Shown: positions 27,593 to 36,784, counted from the stretch's first letter. The stretch is 61,882 bases of DNA from an uncultured Arthrobacter sp. (GCF_902805515.1 NZ_CADCTE010000198.1:1-61882), one strand, 5' to 3'. Numbers and translations: made by a program. The notes: generated from the letters alone by a model not told the origin.

Positions 27593-28479
27593 ACTCCCGC
27601 GTGCGGGGTCCCGTTCCACCGTGGGGGCTCGCCGTGGCGGCGATGCTGTCGGTCCAGCTCGGGTCGGCGCTGTCGGTGGGCTTGATCGCCTCCATCGGGC
27701 CAGCGGGCACCGCGTGGCTCAGGCTCAGCATGGGAGCCGTGATCTTTATGATCCTTGCCCGTCCACCCCTGCGCCGGGTGCGCCGCCAAGATGTTCCGGT
27801 GCTGCTCGGGCTGGGCATCATGACGGGGCTGATGACGGTTGGGTTCCTCGCCGCGCTCGAATACATTCCCCTGGGCACCGCGGTTGCGATCGAATTCCTC
27901 GGCCCGTTGACCGTCGCCGCCGTGCGCGCCCGTTCCTCCCGGGCCCTGGTCTGGCCGATCCTCGCCCTGGGCGGCGTCGTGCTGCTGACCGAACCCTGGC
28001 ACGGTGAAGTGAATCCCGTCGGCATCCTCTTCGCAGGACTCGCCGCCGTCGGCTGGGCGCTCTACATCGTGCTCAGCCAGCGCGTCGGAGACCGTTTCAG
28101 CGGCATCTCATCCCTCTCACTCACCATCCCTGTCGCCGCAGTAACCGCTGCCGTCGTCGGGATTCCGCAGGCGGCGGGGCACCTGAGCCTCGAGGTCATC
28201 GCCGCGGCCGCGGGTTTGGCCCTCCTGCTGCCCGTGCTGCCGTTCGCCCTCGAAATGCTCGCCCTTCGACGCATGACGGCGACAGCCTTCGGTACCCTGA
28301 TGGCGCTCGAGCCGGCGATCGGGTTGCTCCTGGGGTTGATCGTCCTCCACCAGCAGCCCTCGCCTGTGCAACTGCTCGGCATCCTCCTCGTCGTCTTCGC
28401 CGGTGCCGCGGCGCAGCGGGGAGGCCGCCGTTCCACCCAGCACCCGTCAACCGCGCGCCCCGCCGACCTCCCCGGCTGA
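27589..28479 (+). CDS. EamA-family (RhtA-like) exporter
   Basis: The 296-residue drug/metabolite transporter family protein has about ten hydrophobic helices in two EamA repeats, e.g. GLGIMTGLMTVGFLAALEYIPLG and GILFAGLAAVGWALYIVLSQ. RhtA relatives export amino acids such as threonine and homoserine; the substrate here is open. It overlaps the XRE-cupin gene by four bases and is probably regulated by it. Confidence 0.9.
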   Translation: MNSRVRGPVPPWGLAVAAMLSVQLGSALSVGLIASIGPAGTAWLRLSMGAVIFMILARPPLRRVRRQDVPVLLGLGIMTGLMTVGFLAALEYIPLGTAVAIEFLGPLTVAAVRARSSRALVWPILALGGVVLLTEPWHGEVNPVGILFAGLAAVGWALYIVLSQRVGDRFSGISSLSLTIPVAAVTAAVVGIPQAAGHLSLEVIAAAAGLALLLPVLPFALEMLALRRMTATAFGTLMALEPAIGLLLGLIVLHQQPSPVQLLGILLVVFAGAAAQRGGRRSTQHPSTARPADLPG

Positions 28480-28562
28480 CCGGGCGCCCGGCGCACTCCA
28501 GACGGCCGCCCCGATACCGGCGGGCGCAGGCCCCCAGTCCTCCCAGAAAAGGAGCACCGAAA

Positions 28563-29459
28563 ATGTTCACAGGCCTCAGCGCCTTCCCGCTCACCCCGCT
28601 CGCCCATGACGCCGTGGACGAAGCCGCCTTTGTCCGCCTCATGACACGGCTTCGGGAAGCACGGGTCGACTCCATCACTGCACTCGGCTCCACCGGGTCC
28701 TATGCCTACCTCAGCACCGACGAGCGCGCCCGCGTCGCCCGCCTGGCGGTGGAGCATGCCGGGCCGGTCCCGGTGTTTGTCGGGATCGGGGCGCTGCGGA
28801 CCTCGCAGGTGCTTCGCAACGCCGACCTGGCCATACAGGCCGGAGCGTCCGCCCTCCTGCTGGCGCCGATGACCTACCAGCCCCTCACCGAGGACGAGGT
28901 GTTCGGCCTGTACCGGGCGGTGACCGGGCACTCGCCGCTGCCCGTCATCGTCTACGACAACCCCGGCACCACCCACTTCACCTTTTCAACCGGACTCTAC
29001 GGACGCATCGCCCAGCTGCCGGGGATCGCCTCGATCAAGATCCCGGCCGTACCCTCGGACCCGCAGTCGGCCCGGTCGCGCGTTCGGGAGATCCGGTCGG
29101 CCATCCCGGACCACGTGACGATCGGGGTGTCAGGGGACGCCGCAGCGGCCGCGGGACTGGCCGCCGGTTGTGATGCCTGGTACTCGGTCATCGGCGGCAC
29201 GCTGCCCGCCCCGGCCCTGCGTCTGACCCGGGCCGCCCAGCAGGGACGGGCCGACGACGCCGCCGCCGAGTCCCAGCGCCTGGCCCCGCTGTGGCAGCTC
29301 TTCAGCGAGTACGGCGGCAGCATCCGCGTCGTGGCCGCCATCGCGGGAGAGCTGGGGCTGGCGTCGGACAACTGCCTTCCGCTGCCCATTCAGGGGCTGA
29401 ACGACCAGCAGCGGGCACGCGTGGCCGGAGTGATCCGTGACCTCCGACTCGACGGCTGA
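28563..29459 (+). CDS. Dihydrodipicolinate synthase/NAL family lyase
   Basis: The 298-residue TIM-barrel aldolase of the DapA family has the substrate loop GSTGSYAYLS where DapA itself has GTTGE, the Tyr in VIVYDNPGTTHF, and the Schiff-base Lys in ASIKIPAVPSD near residue 160. The changed loop suggests a keto-acid lyase other than true DapA. AAAAGGAG precedes the ATG. It sits in the XRE-cupin operon, overlapping the MFS gene by 23 bases. Confidence 0.88.
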   Translation: MFTGLSAFPLTPLAHDAVDEAAFVRLMTRLREARVDSITALGSTGSYAYLSTDERARVARLAVEHAGPVPVFVGIGALRTSQVLRNADLAIQAGASALLLAPMTYQPLTEDEVFGLYRAVTGHSPLPVIVYDNPGTTHFTFSTGLYGRIAQLPGIASIKIPAVPSDPQSARSRVREIRSAIPDHVTIGVSGDAAAAAGLAAGCDAWYSVIGGTLPAPALRLTRAAQQGRADDAAAESQRLAPLWQLFSEYGGSIRVVAAIAGELGLASDNCLPLPIQGLNDQQRARVAGVIRDLRLDG

Positions 29460-30702
29460 ACCCGGAACCGCCACCGGCCCCGGCGGTCACCACGGAGGAC
29501 GTACCGGCACCGGAACCCGGCACCTCAGGGACCGCCGGGCCGCGGGGTTGGCCCGCTACGTCGTCGCCGCCACCCTCGTGCGGAGCGCCGACGGCGGTGC
29601 CGTCGTCGCCATCGTGCTCCTCGCCCTGGACAGCGGGCTTCCGGGCTGGCTGGCCGGCGTCCTCGGCGCCTCGATCACCGCACCGCACCTGCTCGGCCCG
29701 TTCATCGCCCGGCGCCTCGACACCGCAGACGACGGCAGGAAGCTCATCGCGCTGTCCGCGGTCCTTCACGGGGTGCTGCTCGGCGCCGCGGCCCTGCTCC
29801 TTCCGGTGACCTGGCCGCTCTGGCCTGCCCTGCTGCTCGTCGCCTCGGGCCTCTTCGGACCAATGCTCACCGGCGGAATCAGCAGCCGCCTGCCCGCCAT
29901 CGCCGGTCCGGCCCTGAGGAGCCAGCGCAGGGTGCAGAGTTGGGACGTGGCAAGTTATGGGCTGGCCGGAACCCTCGGCCCCGCCGCCGTCGCCTGGATC
30001 GCTGCGGCGGCCGACCCGCTTACCGCCACCCTCCTCCTCGCCTCGGCCGCAGTCCTTGGAGCAGGAGGCATCCTCGCCCTGCCAAGGCAGGAGCCACCCG
30101 TTAAGGGCGCCGAGGTGCCGGGGCCGGTACGGACCCTCCGACTGATGGTGCGTTCCGGCCCGCTGCGCCGCACCCTCCTGCTCACCGTCACTGTCGCCTT
30201 CGCGGTGGCGGCTCTGCCCATCAGCGCGGCCGCTGCCACACTCGACACGCCCCCGGCCGCCGGCACCCTGGTCGCGGCATACGGAATCGGAAACCTCCTC
30301 GGCTCTGCAGCCCTCATGATCCGTCCGCTTCGCAGGGATGCCGACCGCCTGATGAGTTCCCTGGCCTTCGTCGTGGCAGCGATGCTCACCCTCACCCTGC
30401 TCACCCCCACCTTCGAGGCCTCCCTCGCGGCGTTCTGCCTCACCGGAACCGCGAATGCGCTGTTCTTCGCCGCAACACTCGCCGGCCGCAGCGAATACGC
30501 CCCGCGGGCCGCCCGCGGCCTGGTCTTCATCTGGGTCGGCGCACTCAAGATCGCTGCGGGCTCGGCTGGGACAGCGGCCGCAGGCGCCGCCATTCCGTTC
30601 GGTTCCTGGGTCCCGCTCGGCCTTGCCTCGGCGGCGACCGTCGGGGCCGCAGCCATCAGCATGCTCGATCGGTCCCGGTCGGGGGACCAGCGAGCCAGTT
30701 AG
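29437..30702 (+). CDS. MFS transporter
   Basis: The 421-residue product has about twelve hydrophobic helices, a short charged loop after helix 2 (ARRLDTADDGRKLIALSA) and a longer central loop (PRQEPPVKGAEVPGPVRTLRL), as in 12-helix efflux MFS proteins. The GTG start lies inside the end of the lyase gene (23-base overlap); the first 25 residues are disordered. Last gene of the operon led by the XRE-cupin regulator. Confidence 0.88.
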   Translation: MTSDSTAEPGTATGPGGHHGGRTGTGTRHLRDRRAAGLARYVVAATLVRSADGGAVVAIVLLALDSGLPGWLAGVLGASITAPHLLGPFIARRLDTADDGRKLIALSAVLHGVLLGAAALLLPVTWPLWPALLLVASGLFGPMLTGGISSRLPAIAGPALRSQRRVQSWDVASYGLAGTLGPAAVAWIAAAADPLTATLLLASAAVLGAGGILALPRQEPPVKGAEVPGPVRTLRLMVRSGPLRRTLLLTVTVAFAVAALPISAAAATLDTPPAAGTLVAAYGIGNLLGSAALMIRPLRRDADRLMSSLAFVVAAMLTLTLLTPTFEASLAAFCLTGTANALFFAATLAGRSEYAPRAARGLVFIWVGALKIAAGSAGTAAAGAAIPFGSWVPLGLASAATVGAAAISMLDRSRSGDQRAS

Positions 30703-30716
30703 CGGCGGAGAGCCTG

Positions 30717-31760
30717 TTAGCCGAGGGTCGAGGTGTCGATGACGAACCGGTACCGCACGTCGGAGGCCAGGACGCGTTCGTAGGCCTCATTGATCCTGTC
30801 CGCCGAAATAACCTCGATCTCCGCACTGAGTCCGTGCTCGGCGCAGAAGTCGAGCATTTCCTGGGTCTCACGGATGCCACCGATCATCGAGCCGGCGAAG
30901 GAACGGCGGCCCATGATGAGGGAGAACGCGTTGACGGGGAGCGGTTCGGGCGGGGCTCCGACGTTCACCAGGGCGCCGTCGAGGGCCAGCAACTCGAGGT
31001 AGGCGCTGATATCGAGTGGGGCGCTGACCGTATTGATGATCAGGTCGAAGGACCCGGCCAGGTCCGTGAAGGTGTTCTCATCGCTGGTGGCGTAGTAGTG
31101 GTCGGCACCCAGTTTCAGGCCGTCCTCCTGTTTCTTCAGCGACTGGGAAAGCACGGTGACCTCCGCCCCCATGGCGTGCGCGAGCTTCACCGCCATGTGA
31201 CCGAGGCCGCCGAGCCCGACGACGGCGACCTTCCGGCCGGGGCCGGCGCCCCAGTGGCGCAGCGGCGAGTAGGTGGTGATTCCCGCGCACAGCAGCGGGG
31301 CGGCAGCGTCGAGGCCGATCCCTTCGGGGATGCTGACGACGAAGTCTTCGGTCACCACGACGTGCGTGGAGTAGCCGCCCTGGGTGATCGTCCCATCGCG
31401 GTCCACCACGCCGTAGGTGCCGACGGACCCGGCGAGGCAGTACTGTTCCTCGCCCTTCCGGCAGTTCACGCATTCCCCGCACGAGTTCACCATGCAGCCG
31501 ACACCCACCCGGTCGCCGACGGCGTGTTTGGTGACCTCCGCGCCCACCTCGGTGACGATTCCGGCAATCTCGTGGCCGGGGACCAGCGGGTACTGCTGCG
31601 GTCCCCACTCGCCGCGGACGGTGTGGATGTCGGAGTGGCAGATGCCGGCGAACTTGATCTGGATGAGCACATCGTGCGGGCCAACGTCGCGGCGCTCGAT
31701 GGTGGTGGGGATCAGGCCCTCGGTCGCTGAAGGCGCTGCATAAGCAGTAACGGAAAGCAT
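30717..31760 (-). CDS. Zinc-dependent alcohol dehydrogenase, NAD(P)-dependent
   Basis: The 347-residue medium-chain dehydrogenase has catalytic zinc ligands in [14 protein letters not shown] and PGHEIAG, a structural-zinc cluster [15 protein letters not shown] and a Rossmann motif [13 protein letters not shown]. It resembles the YahK/AdhC type, which reduces a broad range of aldehydes. ATG 31760 is chosen for its AGGAGA site. It is divergent from an XRE regulator across about 170 bases. Confidence 0.95.
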   Translation of the reverse strand: MLSVTAYAAPSATEGLIPTTIERRDVGPHDVLIQIKFAGICHSDIHTVRGEWGPQQYPLVPGHEIAGIVTEVGAEVTKHAVGDRVGVGCMVNSCGECVNCRKGEEQYCLAGSVGTYGVVDRDGTITQGGYSTHVVVTEDFVVSIPEGIGLDAAAPLLCAGITTYSPLRHWGAGPGRKVAVVGLGGLGHMAVKLAHAMGAEVTVLSQSLKKQEDGLKLGADHYYATSDENTFTDLAGSFDLIINTVSAPLDISAYLELLALDGALVNVGAPPEPLPVNAFSLIMGRRSFAGSMIGGIRETQEMLDFCAEHGLSAEIEVISADRINEAYERVLASDVRYRFVIDTSTLG

Positions 31761-31921
31761 GGTTTCTCCTAACAAAGCTGGGCTTGAACGGCGCCGTCCC
31801 GGGGGCGCATCGGCATTCCCTCGGTGCCGTTCCCATCAATTCGACCCTGTTTCGCGCGCTTGAAGAAGGCTGCCTTTATCGGGGGGACAGGTTCTACCCC
31901 TCACGCCGCAGAACGCAGGGT

Positions 31922-31934
31922 TATCGTGGATTCA
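31922..31934 (+). promoter_or_regulatory. Predicted leaderless promoter of XRE regulator
   Basis: TATCGT (31922-31927), six bases, then ATG 31934. This supports a start 50 codons downstream of the first possible one in the open frame. Confidence 0.6.
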
Positions 31935-32827
31935 TGGACAACCAGCCCGACAATCGCGCCGACATCCGGGACTTTTTGGCCAGCCGCCGTGCGAAACTCC
32001 GCCCCGAGCAGGTCGGCCTGCCGGCCGGCAGCCGGCGGCGCGTTCCTGGACTGCGCCGCGAGGAGGTTGCGGTTCTCGCCGGTGTGAGCACCGAGTGGTA
32101 TGCACGGTTGGAGAAGGGCAACATCAGCGGTGTGTCCGACGACGTCCTCAAGGCCGTCTCCCGTGCGCTGCAGTTGGGCGAAGAGGAGTGCCTGTACCTC
32201 TTCGAGCTGGCGCGGGCCGCCCGGCCCGCACGCCGGGCACCCCGCCGGACGGAAGCCGGGGTGGCGCCCTCGGTGCAGTGGCTGCTGGACTCGATGACGC
32301 TCTCGGCCGCGTTCGTGTGTAACGGCCGGCTCGACGTCGCCGCCAGCAACCCTCTCGGCCGGGCGCTTCACGCCCCGATGTTCACCAACGCATCCACCAC
32401 GGCCAACGGGCAGGCGAACTTCGCGCGCTTCCACTTCCTGGAGCCGGCGGCCCGGGAGTTCGTCGTCGACTGGGAGGCCGGGGCCGCGGCGACCGCAGCA
32501 CTGCTTCGCGCCGAAGCCGGCCGGGACCCCAACAACAGGTCCCTGCGCGAACTGGTGGGCGAACTGTCCACCCTGAGCCCCGAGTTCCGCACCCTGTGGG
32601 CCTCGCATGACATCCGCTTCCGCCACGAGGGGATCAAGCGGCTGCGGCACCCCGTGGCGGGGGAGCTGAAACTGACCTATCAGTCCCTGACCCTGCCCAC
32701 CTTTCCGCGGGCGGTCCACCGCCTCAGCGTCTACACCGCTGAACCGGGCACAGCCCACGAAGAGCGGTTGCGGCTCCTCGCAAGCTGGGCGGCCCCGGTC
32801 CAGCAGACAGCGGAAACGAACAACTAG
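31934..32827 (+). CDS. XRE-family regulator with MmyB-like ligand domain (copy 1)
   Basis: The 297-residue product begins MDNQPDNRADIRDFLASRRAKLRPEQVGLP, the typical start of this actinobacterial family, with helix-turn-helix RREEVAVLAGVSTEWYARLEKGNISGVSDDVL. The ligand-binding domain covers about 105-290. Members usually stand divergent from an oxidoreductase gene that they control; here the neighbour is an alcohol dehydrogenase. A related regulator is found at 48972-49829. Confidence 0.93.
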   Translation: MDNQPDNRADIRDFLASRRAKLRPEQVGLPAGSRRRVPGLRREEVAVLAGVSTEWYARLEKGNISGVSDDVLKAVSRALQLGEEECLYLFELARAARPARRAPRRTEAGVAPSVQWLLDSMTLSAAFVCNGRLDVAASNPLGRALHAPMFTNASTTANGQANFARFHFLEPAAREFVVDWEAGAAATAALLRAEAGRDPNNRSLRELVGELSTLSPEFRTLWASHDIRFRHEGIKRLRHPVAGELKLTYQSLTLPTFPRAVHRLSVYTAEPGTAHEERLRLLASWAAPVQQTAETNN

Positions 32828-32863
32828 CCGCGGCAGCCGGCCGACCGGCCCGCAGCGATCCCG

Positions 32864-33631
32864 TTAGAACAGCGGCCAGGGAACCGCGGGCATCCCGCCG
32901 CTCGGAGCCGGAAACCGCCCTGCCCGGCGCATCCGGGCACAGCGCGCGGCGAGGGAAGCGATTTCTTCGGCGGTGAGCAGGTCCGCCAGGCCGCGGCCCA
33001 GCTCTCCGTGCAGTCCTTCGCTGATCCGGTCGATGCCGTCCCGTTCCTCGGCGGTCAGCGCGTCCCCCAGCCATCCCCAGAGCACCGTGCGCAGCTTGTG
33101 GTCGCTGTGGAAGGTAAGCCCATGGTCCACGCCGTGCCGGTGCCCGTCCGTCATGGGAAGAATGTGGGCGCCCTTGCGGTCGGCGTTGTTGACGACGACG
33201 TCGAACACCGCCATGCGCCTCAGCGCCGGCGAGTCTTCGTGAACGAGGGTAACCATCCGTCCGTCCTCGTCCTGGCCCTCAAGGACGGGTTTCCAGCCGG
33301 TCTCGGGCACCTTGGCCGTCGCAACCAGGTCCACGGCGTTTTGGGCCGGGTCCTGTTCCTGCCAAAGCTGCACCATTCCCTCGCCCAGCGGACCATCGCG
33401 CAGCCAGGTCTTCGGCACGACGTTCCAGCCCAGCACCTGCGAGACGAGGTAGGCGGCCACCTCCCGCTGAGCCAGGGTGCCGTCGGGAAAATCCCACAAC
33501 GGGCTCTCGCCTGCGATCGGCTTATAGACCACCGTGGTGCCGCCGACGCTGCCCAGGAAGGTGGCGTTCGACGCCGTCGTGATGCGCCCGGTGAGCGTCA
33601 GCTCGGCGGTCACCAGGTCGGGTGCCGGCAT
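32864..33631 (-). CDS. SCO1664-type PI3/PI4-kinase-fold protein
   Basis: The 255-residue product belongs to the actinobacterial family with a kinase-like fold: TVVYKPIAGESPLWDFPDGTLAQREVAAYLVSQVLGW, then FDVVVNNADRKGAHILPM and GVDHGLTFH. Rv2133c is the mycobacterial counterpart as I recall. Activity is not established. It overlaps the DUF3090 gene by one base and is the third gene of a conserved cluster. Confidence 0.85.
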   Translation of the reverse strand: MPAPDLVTAELTLTGRITTASNATFLGSVGGTTVVYKPIAGESPLWDFPDGTLAQREVAAYLVSQVLGWNVVPKTWLRDGPLGEGMVQLWQEQDPAQNAVDLVATAKVPETGWKPVLEGQDEDGRMVTLVHEDSPALRRMAVFDVVVNNADRKGAHILPMTDGHRHGVDHGLTFHSDHKLRTVLWGWLGDALTAEERDGIDRISEGLHGELGRGLADLLTAEEIASLAARCARMRRAGRFPAPSGGMPAVPWPLF

Positions 33632-34197
33632 CAGTCCTCGGGAAGGGTGCAGGTATGGCCGTCGGCGTCCACTGGGTAACCGCAGATCGGGCAGATCGGA
33701 CGCCCGGCGCCAACGATCTCGCGGGTGCGCTTGGCGAAGGCACGGGCGGTGCCGACCGGCATCCGCACCCGGAGCACTTCGGATCCGTCAGCGTCGTTGT
33801 CATCGAGCGATTCGGCCTCGTCGTCGGCCTCGTCGTCGGCCTCGAGATCGGCGAGAGGGTAGGCCTCGACGACGATCTGCGCCGTCGTCGGGTCCCAGCC
33901 CAGGCTCATGGCGCCGGTTCGAAACTGCTCCTCAACGGCGTCGAGCTGGTCATTGTCGACGAGTTCGATGGGAGTACTTGTGGGAACGCTGAAGGGGTTG
34001 CCGTCGAGGGTGCCGAGCTGATCGAGGATTTCGTCGATCTTCTCCGCAAGCTGCGCGGACTGCTGCTTCTCCAGGGCGATACTGACGATCTGCTTCCCGG
34101 TGCGCGCCTGCAGGTAGAACGTTCGTTCCCCCGGAGCGCCGATGGTGCCGATGACGACCCGGTCAGGCCAGGGGAACTCGTGAACGATTGTAGGCAT
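33631..34197 (-). CDS. DUF3090 family protein
   Basis: The 188-residue product has the family start MPTIVHEFPWPDRVVIGTIGAPGERTFYLQA and a C-terminal zinc-binding pair CPICGYPVDADGHTC. The function is unknown. It lies between a histidine phosphatase and the SCO1664-type gene, as in mycobacteria (Rv2134c). Its own leaderless promoter uses the stop codon of the upstream gene. Confidence 0.92.
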   Translation of the reverse strand: MPTIVHEFPWPDRVVIGTIGAPGERTFYLQARTGKQIVSIALEKQQSAQLAEKIDEILDQLGTLDGNPFSVPTSTPIELVDNDQLDAVEEQFRTGAMSLGWDPTTAQIVVEAYPLADLEADDEADDEAESLDDNDADGSEVLRVRMPVGTARAFAKRTREIVGAGRPICPICGYPVDADGHTCTLPED

Positions 34198-34203
34198 AGA
34201 CCT

Positions 34204-34209
34204 ATTTTA
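34204..34209 (-). promoter_or_regulatory. Leaderless -10 of DUF3090 gene, overlapping a stop codon
   Basis: TAAAAT on the minus strand lies six bases before the DUF3090 ATG. Its first three bases are the TAA stop of the phosphatase gene. Confidence 0.65.
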
Positions 34210-34926
34210 GGCTGAGGAAGCCGGCGGCGCCGTGTGCCCTGCGCCACCGCCCACCGGTGCATCGCCGGAGGGAACGCTGTTCGCCAGCCAGGACAGATCT
34301 CCGGCGTCGGTGTTGGTGGCATAAACGTTCGGCCGGCTCGTGCCGTAGCGCACTATCGACACCGAGGCCGGACCGACCGTGATTCGCTGGAACAGGTCGA
34401 GGTGCATGCCGAGCGCGTCAGCGAGGATCGACTTAATGATGTCGCCGTGACTCACCGCCACCCACACCGCCCCTGGCCCGTGCTCGGCTTCGAAGGCTGC
34501 ATCGTGGCGTCGAACCGCCGCAACTGACCGGGCCTGCATCGCGGCCATGGATTCGCCGCCGGGAAAGGTGACGGCGGACGGTTGCGACTGCACCACCGAC
34601 CACAGATCCTCGGTCGCGAGATCGCTGAGCATGCGTCCCTGCCACTGGCCGTAATCGCACTCAGTCAGACTCGAATCGACATTCATATCGACCGGTGCGT
34701 GCGGGGTGCCGGCCTGGCGATCCAGGATGAACCGGGCGGTCTGCTGACAACGCTCGAGGGGGCTCGACACCACACCGACGACCGGAACGGACGCGAGCCG
34801 CTCTCCGGTCAGGGCCGCCTGGTCGCGCCCGATCTGATCCAGTTCGACGCCGGCAGCCCGGCCGGCCAGCAGGCCCGTGGCATTGGCTGTGGTGCGGCCG
34901 TGCCGCACGAGAATAACTGTGGCCAT
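34207..34926 (-). CDS. Histidine phosphatase family protein (Rv2135c-like)
   Basis: The 239-residue product starts MATVILVRHGRTTANATGLLAGR with the RHG catalytic motif, and has the second catalytic His in WVAVSHGDIIKSI near residue 155. It is the first gene of the phosphatase-DUF3090-SCO1664 cluster shared by many Actinobacteria, often near mshC. The substrate is unknown. The ATG lies exactly six bases after TAGGCT. Confidence 0.92.
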   Translation of the reverse strand: MATVILVRHGRTTANATGLLAGRAAGVELDQIGRDQAALTGERLASVPVVGVVSSPLERCQQTARFILDRQAGTPHAPVDMNVDSSLTECDYGQWQGRMLSDLATEDLWSVVQSQPSAVTFPGGESMAAMQARSVAAVRRHDAAFEAEHGPGAVWVAVSHGDIIKSILADALGMHLDLFQRITVGPASVSIVRYGTSRPNVYATNTDAGDLSWLANSVPSGDAPVGGGAGHTAPPASSA

Positions 34927-34932
34927 CCCCCC

Positions 34933-34938
34933 AGCCTA
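34933..34938 (-). promoter_or_regulatory. Predicted leaderless promoter of phosphatase gene
   Basis: TAGGCT on the minus strand, then six G residues, then ATG 34926. Confidence 0.6.
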
Positions 34939-35017
34939 GCCATCCGCCCGCCGGCCAGACTCCCAACGCGGGGGAGCGCTTCCATAATTCTCCTGACGCT
35001 GACCCCGAATCGCATGC

Positions 35018-35030
35018 TAGTTTGCTCGCA
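35018..35030 (+). promoter_or_regulatory. Predicted leaderless promoter of lipoprotein gene
   Basis: TAGTTT (35018-35023), six bases, then ATG 35030. No ribosome site is visible. Confidence 0.6.
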
Positions 35031-35575
35031 TGAAGACCATGGGGGGTTTCGGACGTACGCATACATCGGGGCCGCGCCGCCCGCCAACCTTGGTGCTTCG
35101 GGCGGGGCTGCTCATGGCGGTGGCCACGCCGGCTCTCCTGACCGGTTGCGCCGGGGAAGAACCGCGCGAACCCACCTCCCATGCAACCTCGGCGGAGGAC
35201 GCAACCAACCGCCAGAGTGCCTGTCTGCGCGACCGCGGGTGGGAGGTCTCCATCACCGACGACGGCGCGATCTCGATTTCCTCCTCGTCAGTGTCCGAAG
35301 AGCAGCTGGACCTGTACCGGAAGGACGCCGAGGAATGCGGGGAGGGCCTGCTCCCGGACCCAGCGACATTCACCGGTGAGCAGTGGTCGGAAATGTACAC
35401 AGCCGTCACGAATTCGGCGGACTGCCTGGCCAAGCAAGGATACGAAGCCCCCGACAGGCCCACACTTCAGGCCTTCATCGACATGGACGGCGGCTGGAGC
35501 CCGTACTCGGAGATCGATACCTACGACTTTGAGAGACTCGAAGACCTCTGCCCGCAGGCCGAATACTGGGGTTAG
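35030..35575 (+). CDS. Secreted lipoprotein, unknown function
   Basis: The 181-residue precursor has a long charged N terminus, hydrophobic core LRAGLLMAVATPALLTGC and lipobox LLTGC, so the mature protein starts near Cys 43. The rest is acidic, with several Cys residues (SACLRDRG, EECGEG, SADCLAKQGY, EDLCPQAE) that may form disulfides outside the cell. The pattern CLRDRGWEV / CLAKQGYEA occurs twice, suggesting a duplicated unit. Function unknown. Confidence 0.82.
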   Translation: MKTMGGFGRTHTSGPRRPPTLVLRAGLLMAVATPALLTGCAGEEPREPTSHATSAEDATNRQSACLRDRGWEVSITDDGAISISSSSVSEEQLDLYRKDAEECGEGLLPDPATFTGEQWSEMYTAVTNSADCLAKQGYEAPDRPTLQAFIDMDGGWSPYSEIDTYDFERLEDLCPQAEYWG

Positions 35576-35636
35576 GACCGTCCCGGATCATGCCGACCGG
35601 GACGCGTCCTGATACGTAGCACCCTGTCGTCCTTGG

Positions 35637-36131
35637 CTACTGCTGCCGCACGCGGCCTACGAACTTCTCGGCGCGCTCCCGGAACTCCTCCACCTGCCGC
35701 TTGACCACGAGCGCCGGGTCGGGGTGGATCTCGTTCGCCGGCGGTTCCTTGCGCACGTTGGACGAGCAGAGGAAATCGGCGCAGATGAGGGTGCCGACGG
35801 TGTTGCCGTTGCGGCCGGACTGACCGGCCCGGCGCGCCACCCAGAGCAGAACGTCCTCCTTGGAGAAGACGTCGCGGCACAGCTCGCACAGAACCGACCG
35901 GTTCCTGCGGGGACCCCCTTCCGGCGCCCTGAGCATGACGCCTGTGAGCCCCTGATCGGTCGGCAGGACGAGGTAGCCGCGCAGCGGCATCTTCTCATCA
36001 CGCCAGCCGAGGAGGTCGAGGTTCGCCCAGTCGAGTGTCTCGAGAACCTTGGGCGGAGTCAGCTTTACGGTCTCGGACCGGGTGGCGTTGATGAAGGAGG
36101 AACGGATGTCCTTGATGGAGAGGGGGTGCAT
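35637..36131 (-). CDS. FBP-domain (treble-clef zinc finger) protein, FusB-like
   Basis: The 164-residue product has MHPLSIKDIRSSFINATRSE followed by a treble-clef zinc finger: CELC near residue 83 and a second pair in ICADFLCSSNVRK near 120. This is the FBP_C domain found at the C terminus of elongation-factor-G-binding proteins that rescue EF-G from fusidic acid. In actinobacteria it often stands alone, as here. An effect on fusidic acid is possible but not shown. Start ATG 36131; the frame is open further upstream. Confidence 0.88.
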   Translation of the reverse strand: MHPLSIKDIRSSFINATRSETVKLTPPKVLETLDWANLDLLGWRDEKMPLRGYLVLPTDQGLTGVMLRAPEGGPRRNRSVLCELCRDVFSKEDVLLWVARRAGQSGRNGNTVGTLICADFLCSSNVRKEPPANEIHPDPALVVKRQVEEFRERAEKFVGRVRQQ

Positions 36132-36310
36132 GAAAAATCGCCTTTGCGGTGCAGGAGGATCGCCACGACGCGGATCCAGGAACGACGGGGAGGAACAGCC
36201 GTGGTCTTCACCCGAAGGGGGATTGTGCCCGAATTTCACCCGTTGGTACAGTCCGTCGTGAGCGCAGACGATCACGCATCTGCGGTCTTCCGGCTACCCA
36301 AGGTGCTCCC

Positions 36311-36784
36311 ATGCGTCCTGCTGCTCCGTCTGACTCCGCCCCTATTGCTCAGCTCGTGATTGAGGCGGACATGTTTCCTCAAGAGGCACGCGGCTTCATC
36401 GAGGAGATGATGGCTTCCTACTTCGCCACGGGGCAGGCGAGCGGGCACGCCTGCATTGTCGATGAACGCGACGGCCGGGTCGTAGGAGTGGCCTACTATC
36501 AGCCCAAGACGGCTACCGACCGGGTGTGGGACCTGACGATGATCGCCGTGCACCCTGCCTTGCAGGGCCAGGGACGCGGAGCTACGCTCCTCGCGCAGGT
36601 CGAGCAGGATCTGCGCGATCAGGACCAGCGGCTCCTGCTGATTGAAACCTCGGCGTCAGCACAGTACGACCTGACGCGCAGGTTCTACGGAAAGAACGGA
36701 TACGACGAGGAGGCGAGGATCAGAGACTACTGGGAGGACGGGGATGACCTTGTCCTGTTCCGCAAGGCACTGAAGACACAATGA
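36311..36784 (+). CDS. GNAT-family N-acetyltransferase
   Basis: The 157-residue product has RPAAPSDSAPIAQLVIEADMFP at the start, the acetyl-CoA segment MIAVHPALQGQGRGATLLAQVE near residue 77, and RRFYGKNGYDEEARIRDYW near the end. The substrate is unknown. AAGGTG 5 bases before the ATG is the probable ribosome site. Single gene, divergent from the FBP gene. Confidence 0.9.
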   Translation: MRPAAPSDSAPIAQLVIEADMFPQEARGFIEEMMASYFATGQASGHACIVDERDGRVVGVAYYQPKTATDRVWDLTMIAVHPALQGQGRGATLLAQVEQDLRDQDQRLLLIETSASAQYDLTRRFYGKNGYDEEARIRDYWEDGDDLVLFRKALKTQ

